Below, in pieces: positions 9,260 to 17,600 of a stretch of 64,000 bases of DNA. This DNA is from Methanocella conradii HZ254 (GTDB lineage Archaea > Halobacteriota > Methanocellia > Methanocellales > Methanocellaceae). Location of the stretch: NCBI RefSeq assembly GCF_000251105.1, contig NC_017034.1, positions 682,001-746,000 of the forward strand, in the 5' to 3' direction. The position numbers and the translations under genes were made by a program. A model generated the notes under the pieces. That model was not told the DNA's origin. It saw only the letters and a program-made list of their open reading frames with translations, and did not search any database. Every line of letters starts with the position of its first letter. The first letter of the stretch is position 1.

Positions 9260-10087
9260 GTGGGTAACGTGTTAAACATAGCCAGGAAGGAGTTTAGCGA
9301 TCTGGTGAATAATAGGTATATTCTAGTGGTCCTGGCCCTCTATTTTTTCATGGTGGCATACGCCGTTTACGACGTTCATAACGGGTCGCCGGGCTCCTCG
9401 CCTGACGAGAGCCTTTTTGGATTAGCCACTTCGCATTATTACATGGCTATAGACTTTTATGGCGTGCTGATAGGGATAGTCATCGGATTTATGGCAGTAT
9501 CCTCGGAACTTAGGGGTAATGCCCTTAATACTCTCATTGTGAAGCCCGTTTACAGGGATACTATCATAAATGGTAAGTTTATTGGCGCTCTAGGATATCT
9601 CGTGTGCCTGTTTATCATGGCCACGATGCTATACCTATCCTTACTTCTAGTTTTCTTCGGCGCCTCGTTTGGCTCGATCATCCCGGAATTCGTAATGGGC
9701 ACAATCCCATTATTCGTGGCATCGCTCGCGTACGTGCTGATATTCTTCTTTCTTTCCATGCTATTATCAATTGTGACCAAAGGGCAAAGCTACGCCTTAA
9801 TACTAAGCATTTTTTTATTTGAAATTGTCGATGGTAATATTTTGAGTGGCATATGGGTTATACTTGACTCTCTCGGGCTGGCCGATTATAGCAACATGTG
9901 TAATCTCGTAGCCGAGGCGACACCATTTTTTATAAACAGCGAGCTTACTTCGAATATTCTGAGCCATCCGACGAGTATCGTGTCGATTTTTTTCCCTCCT
10001 GACGCTAATCTGGTTAAACTCGTCTTATATGTGGTGGTGATGATCATTATATGCTATATCGCGTTTCTAAGGAGTGATATTTCATGA
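9260..10087 (+). CDS. Cassette 1: ABC-2 type permease A
   Basis: A hydrophobic protein of 275 residues with about six membrane segments. It begins with the cassette-family N terminus NVLNIARKEFSDLVNNR and carries the cytoplasmic loop KPVYRDTIINGK after the second segment, the hallmark shared by all A-type permeases in this window. GTG 9260 is preferred over TTG 9245 because it aligns with paralogue starts and follows a GGTGGT stretch. The end overlaps the next gene by ATGA. Unlike other cassettes there is no secreted-protein gene upstream: 9125-9259 has only AT-rich promoter-like sequence. Confidence 0.8.
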   Translation: MGNVLNIARKEFSDLVNNRYILVVLALYFFMVAYAVYDVHNGSPGSSPDESLFGLATSHYYMAIDFYGVLIGIVIGFMAVSSELRGNALNTLIVKPVYRDTIINGKFIGALGYLVCLFIMATMLYLSLLLVFFGASFGSIIPEFVMGTIPLFVASLAYVLIFFFLSMLLSIVTKGQSYALILSIFLFEIVDGNILSGIWVILDSLGLADYSNMCNLVAEATPFFINSELTSNILSHPTSIVSIFFPPDANLVKLVLYVVVMIIICYIAFLRSDIS

Positions 10088-10905
10088 GCGAGGCCGACTC
10101 GGTCTTTGTGATCGCCACGAACGAGTTTTCTCGTATAGTCGGGCATCCTATGGCCATGATCGTCGTCTGCGTCCTTCTGGTTATGACGCTGGTCACCGGG
10201 GCTGGCGCCGCTTCTTTGTTGATCAAGCCCGTGAAATACGCCTTTGAGTATCAATGGAGCCCTGATGATATGCTGTACACCGGCATTGGAGGCATTTTTT
10301 TCAAGACGTCCCTGTATCTTACCATCTTGTCTTTATTCCTTGGCATAACGGCCTTCTCCGGAGAACGTTCGAACGGCTCGCTCAGGGTGCTCATCACCAA
10401 GCCCCTCTACAGGAAGGATATTATACTGGGCAAGTTTCTGGGAATGAGTTCTTTCATATTCCTCGTCGTCTTTCTCGAGATAGGACTATTAGCTTCGATG
10501 TATCTCATTATGTACCAGGGGCATGGGTTTAGCTCTATAACGGATATAGCCTTGAGACTCGGCTTTTTAGTCATCCTCATTTTTTTGAATTCCAGTCTTG
10601 CGGTGGGATTGAGCATGTTTTTCGGGGTTCTGATAAAAAACTTGTATGGAGTGCTTATTTGTTGTGTGTCCTACTTATACCTGGAATGGTACATGCAAGT
10701 TGCATACCATATTGGCCTGTGGTTTTCGCCATACCGGCTATTATTGTCGGCGTTTGCTATAGGCGATGTAAGCTTATTAAACCCGCAGTTTTCTTTTAGC
10801 ACGTGGCTTAACGCTGCTTTGCCTTCCATCGTGCTCATGGTCCTTGAGGTAATAATAATCGTTATTCTGAATTGTTTCGTGTTCACTGTTAGAGAGGATC
10901 TATGA
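10084..10905 (+). CDS. Cassette 1: ABC-2 type permease B
   Basis: 273 residues with about six membrane segments. It has the B-type N terminus VFVIATNEFSRIVGHPMAMI and the loop KPLYRKDIILGKFLG. The ATG overlaps the stop of permease A (ATGA), so the two are made in fixed ratio and likely form a heterodimeric channel. An ATPase partner is not encoded next to it; the nearest matching ATPase is at 51451. Confidence 0.8.
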   Translation: MSEADSVFVIATNEFSRIVGHPMAMIVVCVLLVMTLVTGAGAASLLIKPVKYAFEYQWSPDDMLYTGIGGIFFKTSLYLTILSLFLGITAFSGERSNGSLRVLITKPLYRKDIILGKFLGMSSFIFLVVFLEIGLLASMYLIMYQGHGFSSITDIALRLGFLVILIFLNSSLAVGLSMFFGVLIKNLYGVLICCVSYLYLEWYMQVAYHIGLWFSPYRLLLSAFAIGDVSLLNPQFSFSTWLNAALPSIVLMVLEVIIIVILNCFVFTVREDL

Positions 10906-10938
10906 AAATCGCCAGTAAAATCGGTTAAGGGTGAAATC

Positions 10939-12243
10939 TTGTTTAGATCGTTGAGATATCTGGTAATAATACTCGGGCTAGCATTACTGATCGAGCCATG
11001 TATGGCTTCAGATCCGGGCGTAGCTGGCGTGGACGCGGCTAAAGGCGGTTTTTCGCTCGCCGTTATGAGCGATGGCTCGGTGTGGGCGTGGGGCAACAAT
11101 CATCATGGACAGGTCGGTGTCGCGAACGCTCAGGATGTATATACGCCTGAGAAGGTCGCTGTATCTAATGTTACGGCTGTGTCCGGTGGGAAGTTGCATG
11201 CGGTGGCGTTGAAGTGTGATGGCACGGTGTGGGAGTGGGGCCACACGAATTTTTATGAGGATCAAAGTCCTGGCTATGATGAGACATTGGTAACGTTTCC
11301 GCCAGTTAAAGTCCCTCTTAGTGGCGTGAGGAGGGTGTCTGCCGGTGATAGTTTTACGCTGGCTTTGTGTGATAATGGCACCGTGTGGGCGTGGGGGAGT
11401 AATTATTATGGCCAGCTGGGGGATGGCACGAATAAAAGTAGCCGGCTTGTCCGGGTAAAAGGATTGGAAAACGTTAAGGATGTTCACGCCGGCTACGGCT
11501 ATTCTATGGCCCTGGATGAGGATGGCAGGGTGTGGGAGTGGGGACGCATTTATAAAGGCCACGAGAATAATACGTATGCCACCCCGATTACGAGTAACGC
11601 GCTTACGCCTGTCGAGGTTCCTATATCGAATGTTACGGCGATTAGCTCTGGGATATTCTTTTCTCTGGCCTTGAAGGATGATGGCACCGTGTGGGCGTGG
11701 GGGCGAAACGTTGACGGCCAGCTAGGGGATGGCACGACTGAGGACAGCCTCGTTCCTGTCATGGTATCCGGGTTGCGAGACATTGTTGCCATCAGCGGTG
11801 GAGAGACTGCTAGTATGGCCCTTAAAAAGGATGGCTCGGTGTGGGCGTGGGGAGATAGTATTGGAAGCTTTGGGAATGTGGATACAGATGCTAAAGAGTA
11901 TCTAACTCCCATACAGGTTTCAATATCCAACGTGACGATGATCTCGTTCAGCGGCTTACATGCGCTGGCCTTAAAGGACGATGATACTTTGTGGGCGTGG
12001 GGACAGAATGGTAACGGCGAGGTCGGGAACTCTGGCAACGGGTCTATCGTGGGATATCCTGTAATGGTGGAGATACCAGAAAATCAAAATGGGAGCATCA
12101 TCGATGGCCAAGCAAATAACAATACAACGATGCCTGCGAGTAATTCGTCTGGTTTGATTAATCCAGACCCTGCTAAGATGTTCGGGTTATTGGTACTGGC
12201 AGCATTAATCATCGGTGCAATCGTAGTACTAAAAAAGAAGTAA
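10939..12243 (+). CDS. Cassette 1: anchored RCC1-repeat beta-propeller protein
   Basis: 434 residues with a Sec signal (MFRSLRYLVIILGLALL... cleaved near C-M-A-S-D) and a C-terminal membrane helix with a KKK tail. Seven RCC1-type units of the form D-G-T-V-W-A-W-G-x-N-x-x-G-Q-L-G-D-G-T lie between, enough for one seven-bladed propeller outside the cell. A Ser/Asn/Thr linker precedes the anchor. Start is TTG 10939 after AAGGGTGA. It ends the permease operon with a 33-base gap. Confidence 0.85.
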   Translation: MFRSLRYLVIILGLALLIEPCMASDPGVAGVDAAKGGFSLAVMSDGSVWAWGNNHHGQVGVANAQDVYTPEKVAVSNVTAVSGGKLHAVALKCDGTVWEWGHTNFYEDQSPGYDETLVTFPPVKVPLSGVRRVSAGDSFTLALCDNGTVWAWGSNYYGQLGDGTNKSSRLVRVKGLENVKDVHAGYGYSMALDEDGRVWEWGRIYKGHENNTYATPITSNALTPVEVPISNVTAISSGIFFSLALKDDGTVWAWGRNVDGQLGDGTTEDSLVPVMVSGLRDIVAISGGETASMALKKDGSVWAWGDSIGSFGNVDTDAKEYLTPIQVSISNVTMISFSGLHALALKDDDTLWAWGQNGNGEVGNSGNGSIVGYPVMVEIPENQNGSIIDGQANNNTTMPASNSSGLINPDPAKMFGLLVLAALIIGAIVVLKKK

Positions 12244-12265
12244 AGAATACTGCATTGGCCCATGG

Positions 12266-12415
12266 TTAGGCTTTTTCGATGAACGCGTCCCTGTTCTTGT
12301 CGAAGGTGGCCTTGCACTTGTTGCTGCAGAAGTAATACGTCTTACCGTTGAACGTCTCGGTCGCCCCGGGCTTTTCCGGGTCGACGCTCATGTTACACAC
12401 GGGGTCTTTAACCAT
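12266..12415 (-). CDS. Small YHS-domain protein
   Basis: A 49-residue protein, MVKDPVCNMSVDPEKPGATE..., that is a complete stand-alone YHS domain. It keeps the D-P-V-C-N-M start, the F-N-G-K-T-Y-Y-F-C core and the S-N-K-C-K-A-T-F end; the three Cys (residues 7, 30, 34) suggest metal binding. YHS domains occur in copper/heavy-metal ATPases and as metallochaperone-like proteins. It is a single cytoplasmic gene between the cassette 1 RCC1 gene and a subtilase. Confidence 0.85.
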   Translation of the reverse strand: MVKDPVCNMSVDPEKPGATETFNGKTYYFCSNKCKATFDKNRDAFIEKA

Positions 12416-12550
12416 CCTCGTCACCTTATAGAGGTGTATGTATTCGCGGTGAAAAGCCTAACCTGCGGTTGGGGCGTCATGTAATGGCAGAAGCCCGGAT
12501 ATTTTAAAAAGAAGGGGTCCAGGCCACACCGGCCTGGACCTGGAATATGC

Positions 12551-12740
12551 TTATTCGTCGTCATAGCCCGGATATGGGTAGCCAGGGTATGGGTAGCCTG
12601 GGTATGGGTAGCCTGGGTAGCCAGGGTTGCCCGGGCTGGGCGTTGGGGTCGGCATCGGTTGTCCCGGGTAGCCTGGGTATGGGTAGCCTGGGTAGCCAGG
12701 ATACGGGTAGCCAGGGTTGCCCGGGCTGGGCGTTGGAGTC
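12551..12740 (-). repeat. Tandem repeat coding a Gly-Pro-Tyr tail
   Basis: Imperfect 12-18-base units (GGGTAGCCTGGGTATGGGTAG-like on the plus strand) encode PGYPYPGYPG, interrupted by Thr-Pro/Pro-Thr linkers. Such a flexible tail may contact the cell wall or S-layer. Being repetitive in frame, it can change length by slippage. Confidence 0.7.
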
Positions 12741-13975
12741 GGCGTCGGAGACGGCGCCGGCTCGGGCGTATACTTGCCATCCAGGTAGTCGATGGCGTTC
12801 TTTATGCTAATCCTGCCATAGCCATAGTCATAGTTAGGCGTGCCCGACCCAAGGCGCTTCGCGGTCTTCTCCAGGATGTCCTTGGCCTCTGCGGCCGTCA
12901 GGCCGGGCTTCTTCTGCACGAGAAGGGCGATAGAGCCGGACACCATGGGGCAGGCCATCGAGGTGCCGCTCATGGACAGGTAGTACGTATCGATTGCGCT
13001 GCCCTCCTTAATGCCCGTCGCCCTGCACGATATTATGTCCTTGCCGGGGGCGGTCACGTCGGGCTTCTGGAGGCCGCTCTTGGTGGGGCCCCTGGAGCTG
13101 AAGGACGCTATCTGGTCGTTTTTATCCGTGGCTCCAACGGTGATGGCTTCGGGGGTGTCCGCGGGGCAGCCTATGGTCCTGGGGCTCGGGCCGCTGTTGC
13201 CCGCAGCGCACACCACTATCTTGCCCTTCTGGACCGCAGCCTTTACCGCGTCGTCCATGGCCTGGGAGTGCTGGTTCGAGCCGAGCGACATGGATATTAT
13301 CTGGGCGTCGCTGTTCGCGGCGAACTCCACGCCCGCAATTATGGTTGAAAGGTCGCCGGACCCGTCCTTACCGAGGACTTTTACTCCGACGAACTGGACC
13401 TCCGGGGCGATGCCCTTATACTTTCCATTCGATGCGGCCCCGTTGCCGCCGATTATACCGGCGCAGTGGGTACCGTGGCCGTAGTCGTCATAAGGCGTGT
13501 CCCTGTTATTAATCAGGTCCTTCCATCCGACAATCCGGCCCTTCAGGTCGGGGTGGGTGCCGTCGATGCCCGTGTCCACGAGCGCCACCTTGACGCCCTT
13601 ACCGGTGTACCCGGTATCCCATACCTGCGGGGCGCCGATGATGGGGGCGGCCCTGTCGAGCGTGGCGTAGAACTTGACGTCCTTCTCGACGTATTTGACG
13701 CCCTTTAGCGCCTTAAGCTTCGCGATGGCGTCCTCTCCCGGCACGTGGATGGCCATCCCGTTTATGGAGCCATACCGGTAAAGGACCGTCGCGTTATTAT
13801 CCGAGGCGAAGGCCGCCACCTGGTCATCCATAACGCTGGCCTGGCCTTCAAACACTACGATGTAGTTGCCGTTGTCACTCTTCGTGGAGACAGCCGGCAT
13901 GCTTGCGTTCACCAGCAGCACGCTGGCCAGTAGCGCTATGCATATGGCAGCGACAATCAGTATACGTTTTTTAAT
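12551..13975 (-). CDS. Secreted subtilisin-like serine protease with Gly-Pro-Tyr tail
   Basis: About 474 residues: signal peptide (KKRILIVAAICIALLASVLL), an I9-type propeptide, and an S8 catalytic domain with Asp in VALVDTGIDGTHPDL (about 134), His in DDYGHGTHCAGIIGG (about 167), Asn in CAAGNSGP (about 260) and Ser in SMSGTSMACPMVSG (about 339). The C terminus is Thr-Pro linkers plus tandem P-G-Y-P repeats ending DDE. No NTG codon begins the signal peptide. AGGAGG (13984-13989) lies 8 bases before an in-frame ATT at 13975 directly after a stop, so ATT is the likely start. The first ordinary start, GTG 13921, would cut the signal in half. Confidence 0.85.
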   Translation of the reverse strand: MKKRILIVAAICIALLASVLLVNASMPAVSTKSDNGNYIVVFEGQASVMDDQVAAFASDNNATVLYRYGSINGMAIHVPGEDAIAKLKALKGVKYVEKDVKFYATLDRAAPIIGAPQVWDTGYTGKGVKVALVDTGIDGTHPDLKGRIVGWKDLINNRDTPYDDYGHGTHCAGIIGGNGAASNGKYKGIAPEVQFVGVKVLGKDGSGDLSTIIAGVEFAANSDAQIISMSLGSNQHSQAMDDAVKAAVQKGKIVVCAAGNSGPSPRTIGCPADTPEAITVGATDKNDQIASFSSRGPTKSGLQKPDVTAPGKDIISCRATGIKEGSAIDTYYLSMSGTSMACPMVSGSIALLVQKKPGLTAAEAKDILEKTAKRLGSGTPNYDYGYGRISIKNAIDYLDGKYTPEPAPSPTPTPTPSPGNPGYPYPGYPGYPYPGYPGQPMPTPTPSPGNPGYPGYPYPGYPYPGYPYPGYDDE

Positions 13976-14077
13976 TGGTTACTCCTCCTGTGGTAGTAAT
14001 CCTAGAAATAACCGTATAATATAAATACTTTCTAAAAATGGCATATAAAACTAAAAAATAATCGTTTTTTAAAATAG

Positions 14078-14911
14078 CTATAGGAGACGGTCCGGCTGAG
14101 GGGCGTCTGGCTTCGGGACGATGGGCCTTCCCATGAACCGGATGCGCTCCTCGATAAGCTCTTTACCCCTCGGCGTTATGCCATAAATGGGTATGGAGTC
14201 TCCCACCTTGCACAGCGCCCTCTTCTCCCCCTCCTCTCTAATGTGTTTAGAGGCACATCCCGTGGACACGTCGGCATAATCGAACACAAGGGAGGCTTCC
14301 TCTTTTGACATGCCAGTCGTGTGCACGATGAAAGTGTACACGTTGACGCCGGGGTTGTCCGCCTCTAGCTGTTTCATTTTTTTAGCCGTCGTGCCGTCTA
14401 TTATGGAGACCGCTATATTCTTGAAGCCCATGCCAATGGCTTTCTTTACCCCTTCCACCTGGTCGATGCGCGCCGTCGCCGGGTCCAGGACATACTCGCG
14501 GCCCACCTTCTCGATCACTTCTGGTATGGGCGTCGTGCTCACCAGCCCTGACACCCGGCCGCCTATCCCCTGGACCATGTCAGGGTCTGTGACGAGAAGC
14601 GTGCCACACCCTTCACAGACCAGCACCGCCACGTCGACCTTTTTTTGCCTCATGGCAGTACAGATTATCTCCGATATCCCAAATGACAAAAAGTCCTTCA
14701 TCTTTAACACGCGGCGAGGCGTACACATGCCGAAGTCGTCAATCCTGAACTGGATGTTCCTGGCGATGACGTCCCTGTCTATCCTTTTTATGCCCCTATG
14801 CTTATCAAAGATTGGGCAATAGGTCAGCAGTGGCTCCCCCACCTCGGCGACTTTGCCGTCTCTGACCACGATCCTGGCCCTGCCGAGGCCCTCGATGACA
14901 TGCTCATCCAT
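14078..14911 (-). CDS. Methanogenesis marker protein 8 (DUF2099)
   Basis: 277 residues matching the marker 8 family: FGMCTPRRVLKMKDFLSFGISEIICTAMR, then VLVCEGCGTLLVTDPDMVQGIGGRVSGLVSTTPIPEVIE, and ADVSTGCASKHIRE near the end. The conserved Cys residues (near 63, 84, 99, 102) suggest a metal or cofactor site. It is a cytoplasmic protein nearly restricted to methanogens, with no proven reaction. It heads a leftward block but the gap to the next gene (57 bases) shows no overlap. Confidence 0.85.
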   Translation of the reverse strand: MDEHVIEGLGRARIVVRDGKVAEVGEPLLTYCPIFDKHRGIKRIDRDVIARNIQFRIDDFGMCTPRRVLKMKDFLSFGISEIICTAMRQKKVDVAVLVCEGCGTLLVTDPDMVQGIGGRVSGLVSTTPIPEVIEKVGREYVLDPATARIDQVEGVKKAIGMGFKNIAVSIIDGTTAKKMKQLEADNPGVNVYTFIVHTTGMSKEEASLVFDYADVSTGCASKHIREEGEKRALCKVGDSIPIYGITPRGKELIEERIRFMGRPIVPKPDAPQPDRLL

Positions 14912-14968
14912 TACAATTCACCAATACCCCGACCTATTACGATTATTAATATTTAAGGGTTTTCTTGT

Positions 14969-15886
14969 TCACATGCCATAGTGGGGACGCTCTGGATGGG
15001 TTTTTTCGATGAATCGGGTATCGAATATCTCATCCTTTGACACGGAACGAGAAATGTATCCAAGGCCTTTTAGCGCTTCTACGAAGCCCATAGTAGACTC
15101 GATGTACTCTGGCGAGAGCGCCGCGCAATACTTTGGGGATATACGGTACGCCTCGAGCACGAACCCTTCGTCCACTATCCCTGTGAGGCGCGCCACAATT
15201 CTCGCCGCCTCTGCGGGCCTCTCCCGGATGAAGTTACAGGCCCTCTCATGCGCTTCGAGGAAGCGAAGGATTGCATCCTCCTCCCTTAAAAGCTCCTCCC
15301 TCGCCACGATGCCATAGCTGGGGTTGTTCGGCCAGAGCCGGCCGGGAGGAATTATAATCCTTGCGCCGCAGAAACGCCTCGCGGCCACCACGAGGGGCGG
15401 GGTGCCCATGGCGGCCGGTATCTTCCTATCTACCAGCGCGTCCAGCACGAAATCGGCCCACGGGTAGTTCCTCACCTCGATATCATACCCAAGCCTTGCT
15501 ATGAGGTCCCTGGCTATGACGTCATGGATTGAGCCCCTGGGCGGGGTGCCTATCGCCTTTCCCTTGAACTGTGCGAGAACCGCTGCAATGTCCCCCAGTT
15601 CGCCCAACCCCTTATACTCCTTCTGGGCCAGCATGACCGTGCCCTCCACGTGGCCGCCCGCGATACACTTGAGGGGCACGCCCCTCGTGATGCCTATGAT
15701 TACCGGCGGAAGCCCGATATAGCCTATATCTATCTCCTCGCCCTCGAACGCCTTCACGATGTCGGGGCCAGAGGCGAAGAGCTTCCACCTGGCGTCTATC
15801 CCCATATTCCGCAGCCAATCCGTGCCCTCAAGTATAAAAGACGTATGATAAACCGTAGAAAGATGGCCTATTGTCAGCGTGCTCAT
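14969..15886 (-). CDS. ABC-transporter substrate-binding-like protein without signal peptide
   Basis: 305 residues of the NMT1/SsuA periplasmic-binding fold: IGHLSTVYHTSFILEGTDWL, EIDIGYIGLPPVIIGITRGVPLKCIAG, and GTPPRGSIHDVIARDLIARLGYDIEV. It begins directly with MSTLTIGHLS and has no signal peptide or lipobox, so it probably works in the cytoplasm as a ligand sensor or carrier. No permease or ATPase is adjacent. It overlaps hpt by 4 bases, so it belongs to the mfnA-hpt operon. Confidence 0.75.
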   Translation of the reverse strand: MSTLTIGHLSTVYHTSFILEGTDWLRNMGIDARWKLFASGPDIVKAFEGEEIDIGYIGLPPVIIGITRGVPLKCIAGGHVEGTVMLAQKEYKGLGELGDIAAVLAQFKGKAIGTPPRGSIHDVIARDLIARLGYDIEVRNYPWADFVLDALVDRKIPAAMGTPPLVVAARRFCGARIIIPPGRLWPNNPSYGIVAREELLREEDAILRFLEAHERACNFIRERPAEAARIVARLTGIVDEGFVLEAYRISPKYCAALSPEYIESTMGFVEALKGLGYISRSVSKDEIFDTRFIEKTHPERPHYGM

Positions 15887-16458
15887 AATTTATCGTCAAT
15901 ACAACCCAGGATTTTCACGCCATGCTCGTCCACGTCAATCTTTATAATGGTCTGGACCCTATAGCCCATGTCCTCGATGACCTTTCTCCCCTCGCCCCTC
16001 TCTATGACTACCACGATATCCTCGATGATGGCGCCAGCCTGCTCCAGGGCCTGGATGACCGCCTTCATGGTGCCACCCGTGCTTATGACGTCATCGACGA
16101 TAAGCACGCGGTCGCCCTTATTGATGCCGTTCAGGTAAAGCTCGCCCTTGGAGTAGCCCGTGGCCTGATGGACCGCTATCTCGCCGGGGAGCTCATACTT
16201 ACGCTTGCGGATGATGATAAAAGGTATATCCGTCATCGTCGAGAGGGCCGCGCCGAGGGGCAGGCCCATCGCCTCAACCGTCACTATCTTATCGACTTCC
16301 AGGTTGGCGTTCTTAACGATGCAGGCGATGACCTCCCGTAAAAGCTCGGGCCTCACCAATGGCACGCCGTCTGAGATGGGATGGATGAAATAGTTATACG
16401 TGCCCCTCCTCACGATGGGGGCGTTTTTCATCGTCTCTTTAAGATTTTTCAGCATCAA
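15883..16458 (-). CDS. hpt: Archaeal hypoxanthine/guanine phosphoribosyltransferase
   Basis: 191 residues. It salvages hypoxanthine or guanine with PRPP. The PRPP loop is VLIVDDVISTGGTMKA (about 118-133), preceded by VTVEAMGLPLGAALS and the flexible KRKYELPGE region. The N-terminal MLKNLKETMKNAPIVRRG is characteristic of the archaeal Hpt group, which is closer to Apt sequences. It overlaps both neighbours by 4 bases, giving a tightly coupled mfnA-hpt-binding-protein operon. Confidence 0.87.
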   Translation of the reverse strand: MMLKNLKETMKNAPIVRRGTYNYFIHPISDGVPLVRPELLREVIACIVKNANLEVDKIVTVEAMGLPLGAALSTMTDIPFIIIRKRKYELPGEIAVHQATGYSKGELYLNGINKGDRVLIVDDVISTGGTMKAVIQALEQAGAIIEDIVVVIERGEGRKVIEDMGYRVQTIIKIDVDEHGVKILGCIDDKL

Positions 16459-17597
16459 ACCACGTCCAGCACTTTTTTTAGGTCGGCTACGTAGGCCTCG
16501 ATGACCTCACGGGTGACGTGCGGCATGACGACCATCCTGAGCGCCTCGGGGCGGGAGGTCGTTGAAACGTACCAGTTCATGTCACATAGCCGTTTTCTCA
16601 CCCTCTGGGCATCCGGCACCTTAAAGGTTACGATGTTCAGCACTGGCTTTATCACGGGCTCCAGGCCCATAGCTTTAAGCCTATCATATAGCAGCTTTGT
16701 GTTGGCCATGCACTCTGACACGATTCGCCTGTAGCCCTCCCTGCCCAGGTGCCGCATGACCGCGTAGGTGGCCGCCGCCGAAGCGCCGCTCCTCGTGCCT
16801 GCAAGCGAGAACTGCACCTGAGACGTCAGGTACTGGGCGCTTATCTCCAGCGCCCTCATGTGGCCCTCCTCCCTGTATAGAAGGCCACCGGACGGTATCG
16901 TGCTCATGCCCATCTTATGGGGGTCGATGGCGACGGACATGACGCCCGGAAGCTCGAAGTCAAACCTGTACCTCGAGGGGTCTTCGAGGAATGGTATGAC
17001 GAAGCCGCCGAACGCCGCGTCCACGTGGAGGAACAGCCCCTCGTCCTGGGCCAGGCCGCTTATCTCCTCTATTGGGTCCACCTGCCCGAACTCCGTGGTG
17101 CCCGCAACGGCTACGAGGGCTATGGTATCCCTATCGATGAGCTCCCTCATGGCATCCACGTTGACCTTTAGCTCGTCGTCCAGGGGCGCCCTCCTCAGGG
17201 TGACGCCCAGCATCTGGGCCGCCTTATCAAAGGAGTAATGCGCCGACTCAGGAAGGACGATGTTCGCCCTGCCAGGGTCAGCTTTCTTCAGCTGCCTCGC
17301 GGTGCGCAGCGCCTGGATGTTGCTCTCGGTGCCCCCCGTAGTTATGTAGCCCGACGCCGAGGGTAAATGTAAAAGCTCGCCAAGCATGCCGATACAGGCA
17401 CGCTCGAGCGAGGCCGTCCCGGGAAAAAGCTTGGGGTCGCCAAGGTTGGAGACGATGAACCTCTTACACGCTTTCAAGGCGATGGGGTGTGGGACGGTGC
17501 ACATCGAGCTGAGCACCCGCCCATACGGTATGTTGCGCCGCGCCGCATCCTCGAGCTCCTCGAGTATTCGCTCCTCCTCGACCCCACGCTCCATCAC
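16455..17597 (-). CDS. mfnA: L-tyrosine/L-aspartate decarboxylase MfnA
   Basis: A PLP-dependent group II decarboxylase of 380 residues. It makes tyramine for methanofuran (and can make beta-alanine from aspartate for coenzyme A). Motifs: LFPGTASLERACIGMLGELLH, TTGGTESNIQALRTAR, HVDAAFGGFVIPF (Asp pairing with PLP nitrogen) and SVAIDPHKMGMSTIPSGGLLY with the Schiff-base Lys near residue 235. It is the first gene of the three-gene overlap block and lies 3 bases after ppsA. Confidence 0.9.
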   Translation of the reverse strand: MMERGVEEERILEELEDAARRNIPYGRVLSSMCTVPHPIALKACKRFIVSNLGDPKLFPGTASLERACIGMLGELLHLPSASGYITTGGTESNIQALRTARQLKKADPGRANIVLPESAHYSFDKAAQMLGVTLRRAPLDDELKVNVDAMRELIDRDTIALVAVAGTTEFGQVDPIEEISGLAQDEGLFLHVDAAFGGFVIPFLEDPSRYRFDFELPGVMSVAIDPHKMGMSTIPSGGLLYREEGHMRALEISAQYLTSQVQFSLAGTRSGASAAATYAVMRHLGREGYRRIVSECMANTKLLYDRLKAMGLEPVIKPVLNIVTFKVPDAQRVRKRLCDMNWYVSTTSRPEALRMVVMPHVTREVIEAYVADLKKVLDVV

Positions 17598-17600
17598 GGC

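Noticed and set aside
12551..12740. Regular direct repeats considered as a CRISPR array
   Set aside because: Units are 12-18 bases without spacers and lie in frame inside the subtilase gene, coding Pro-Gly-Tyr.
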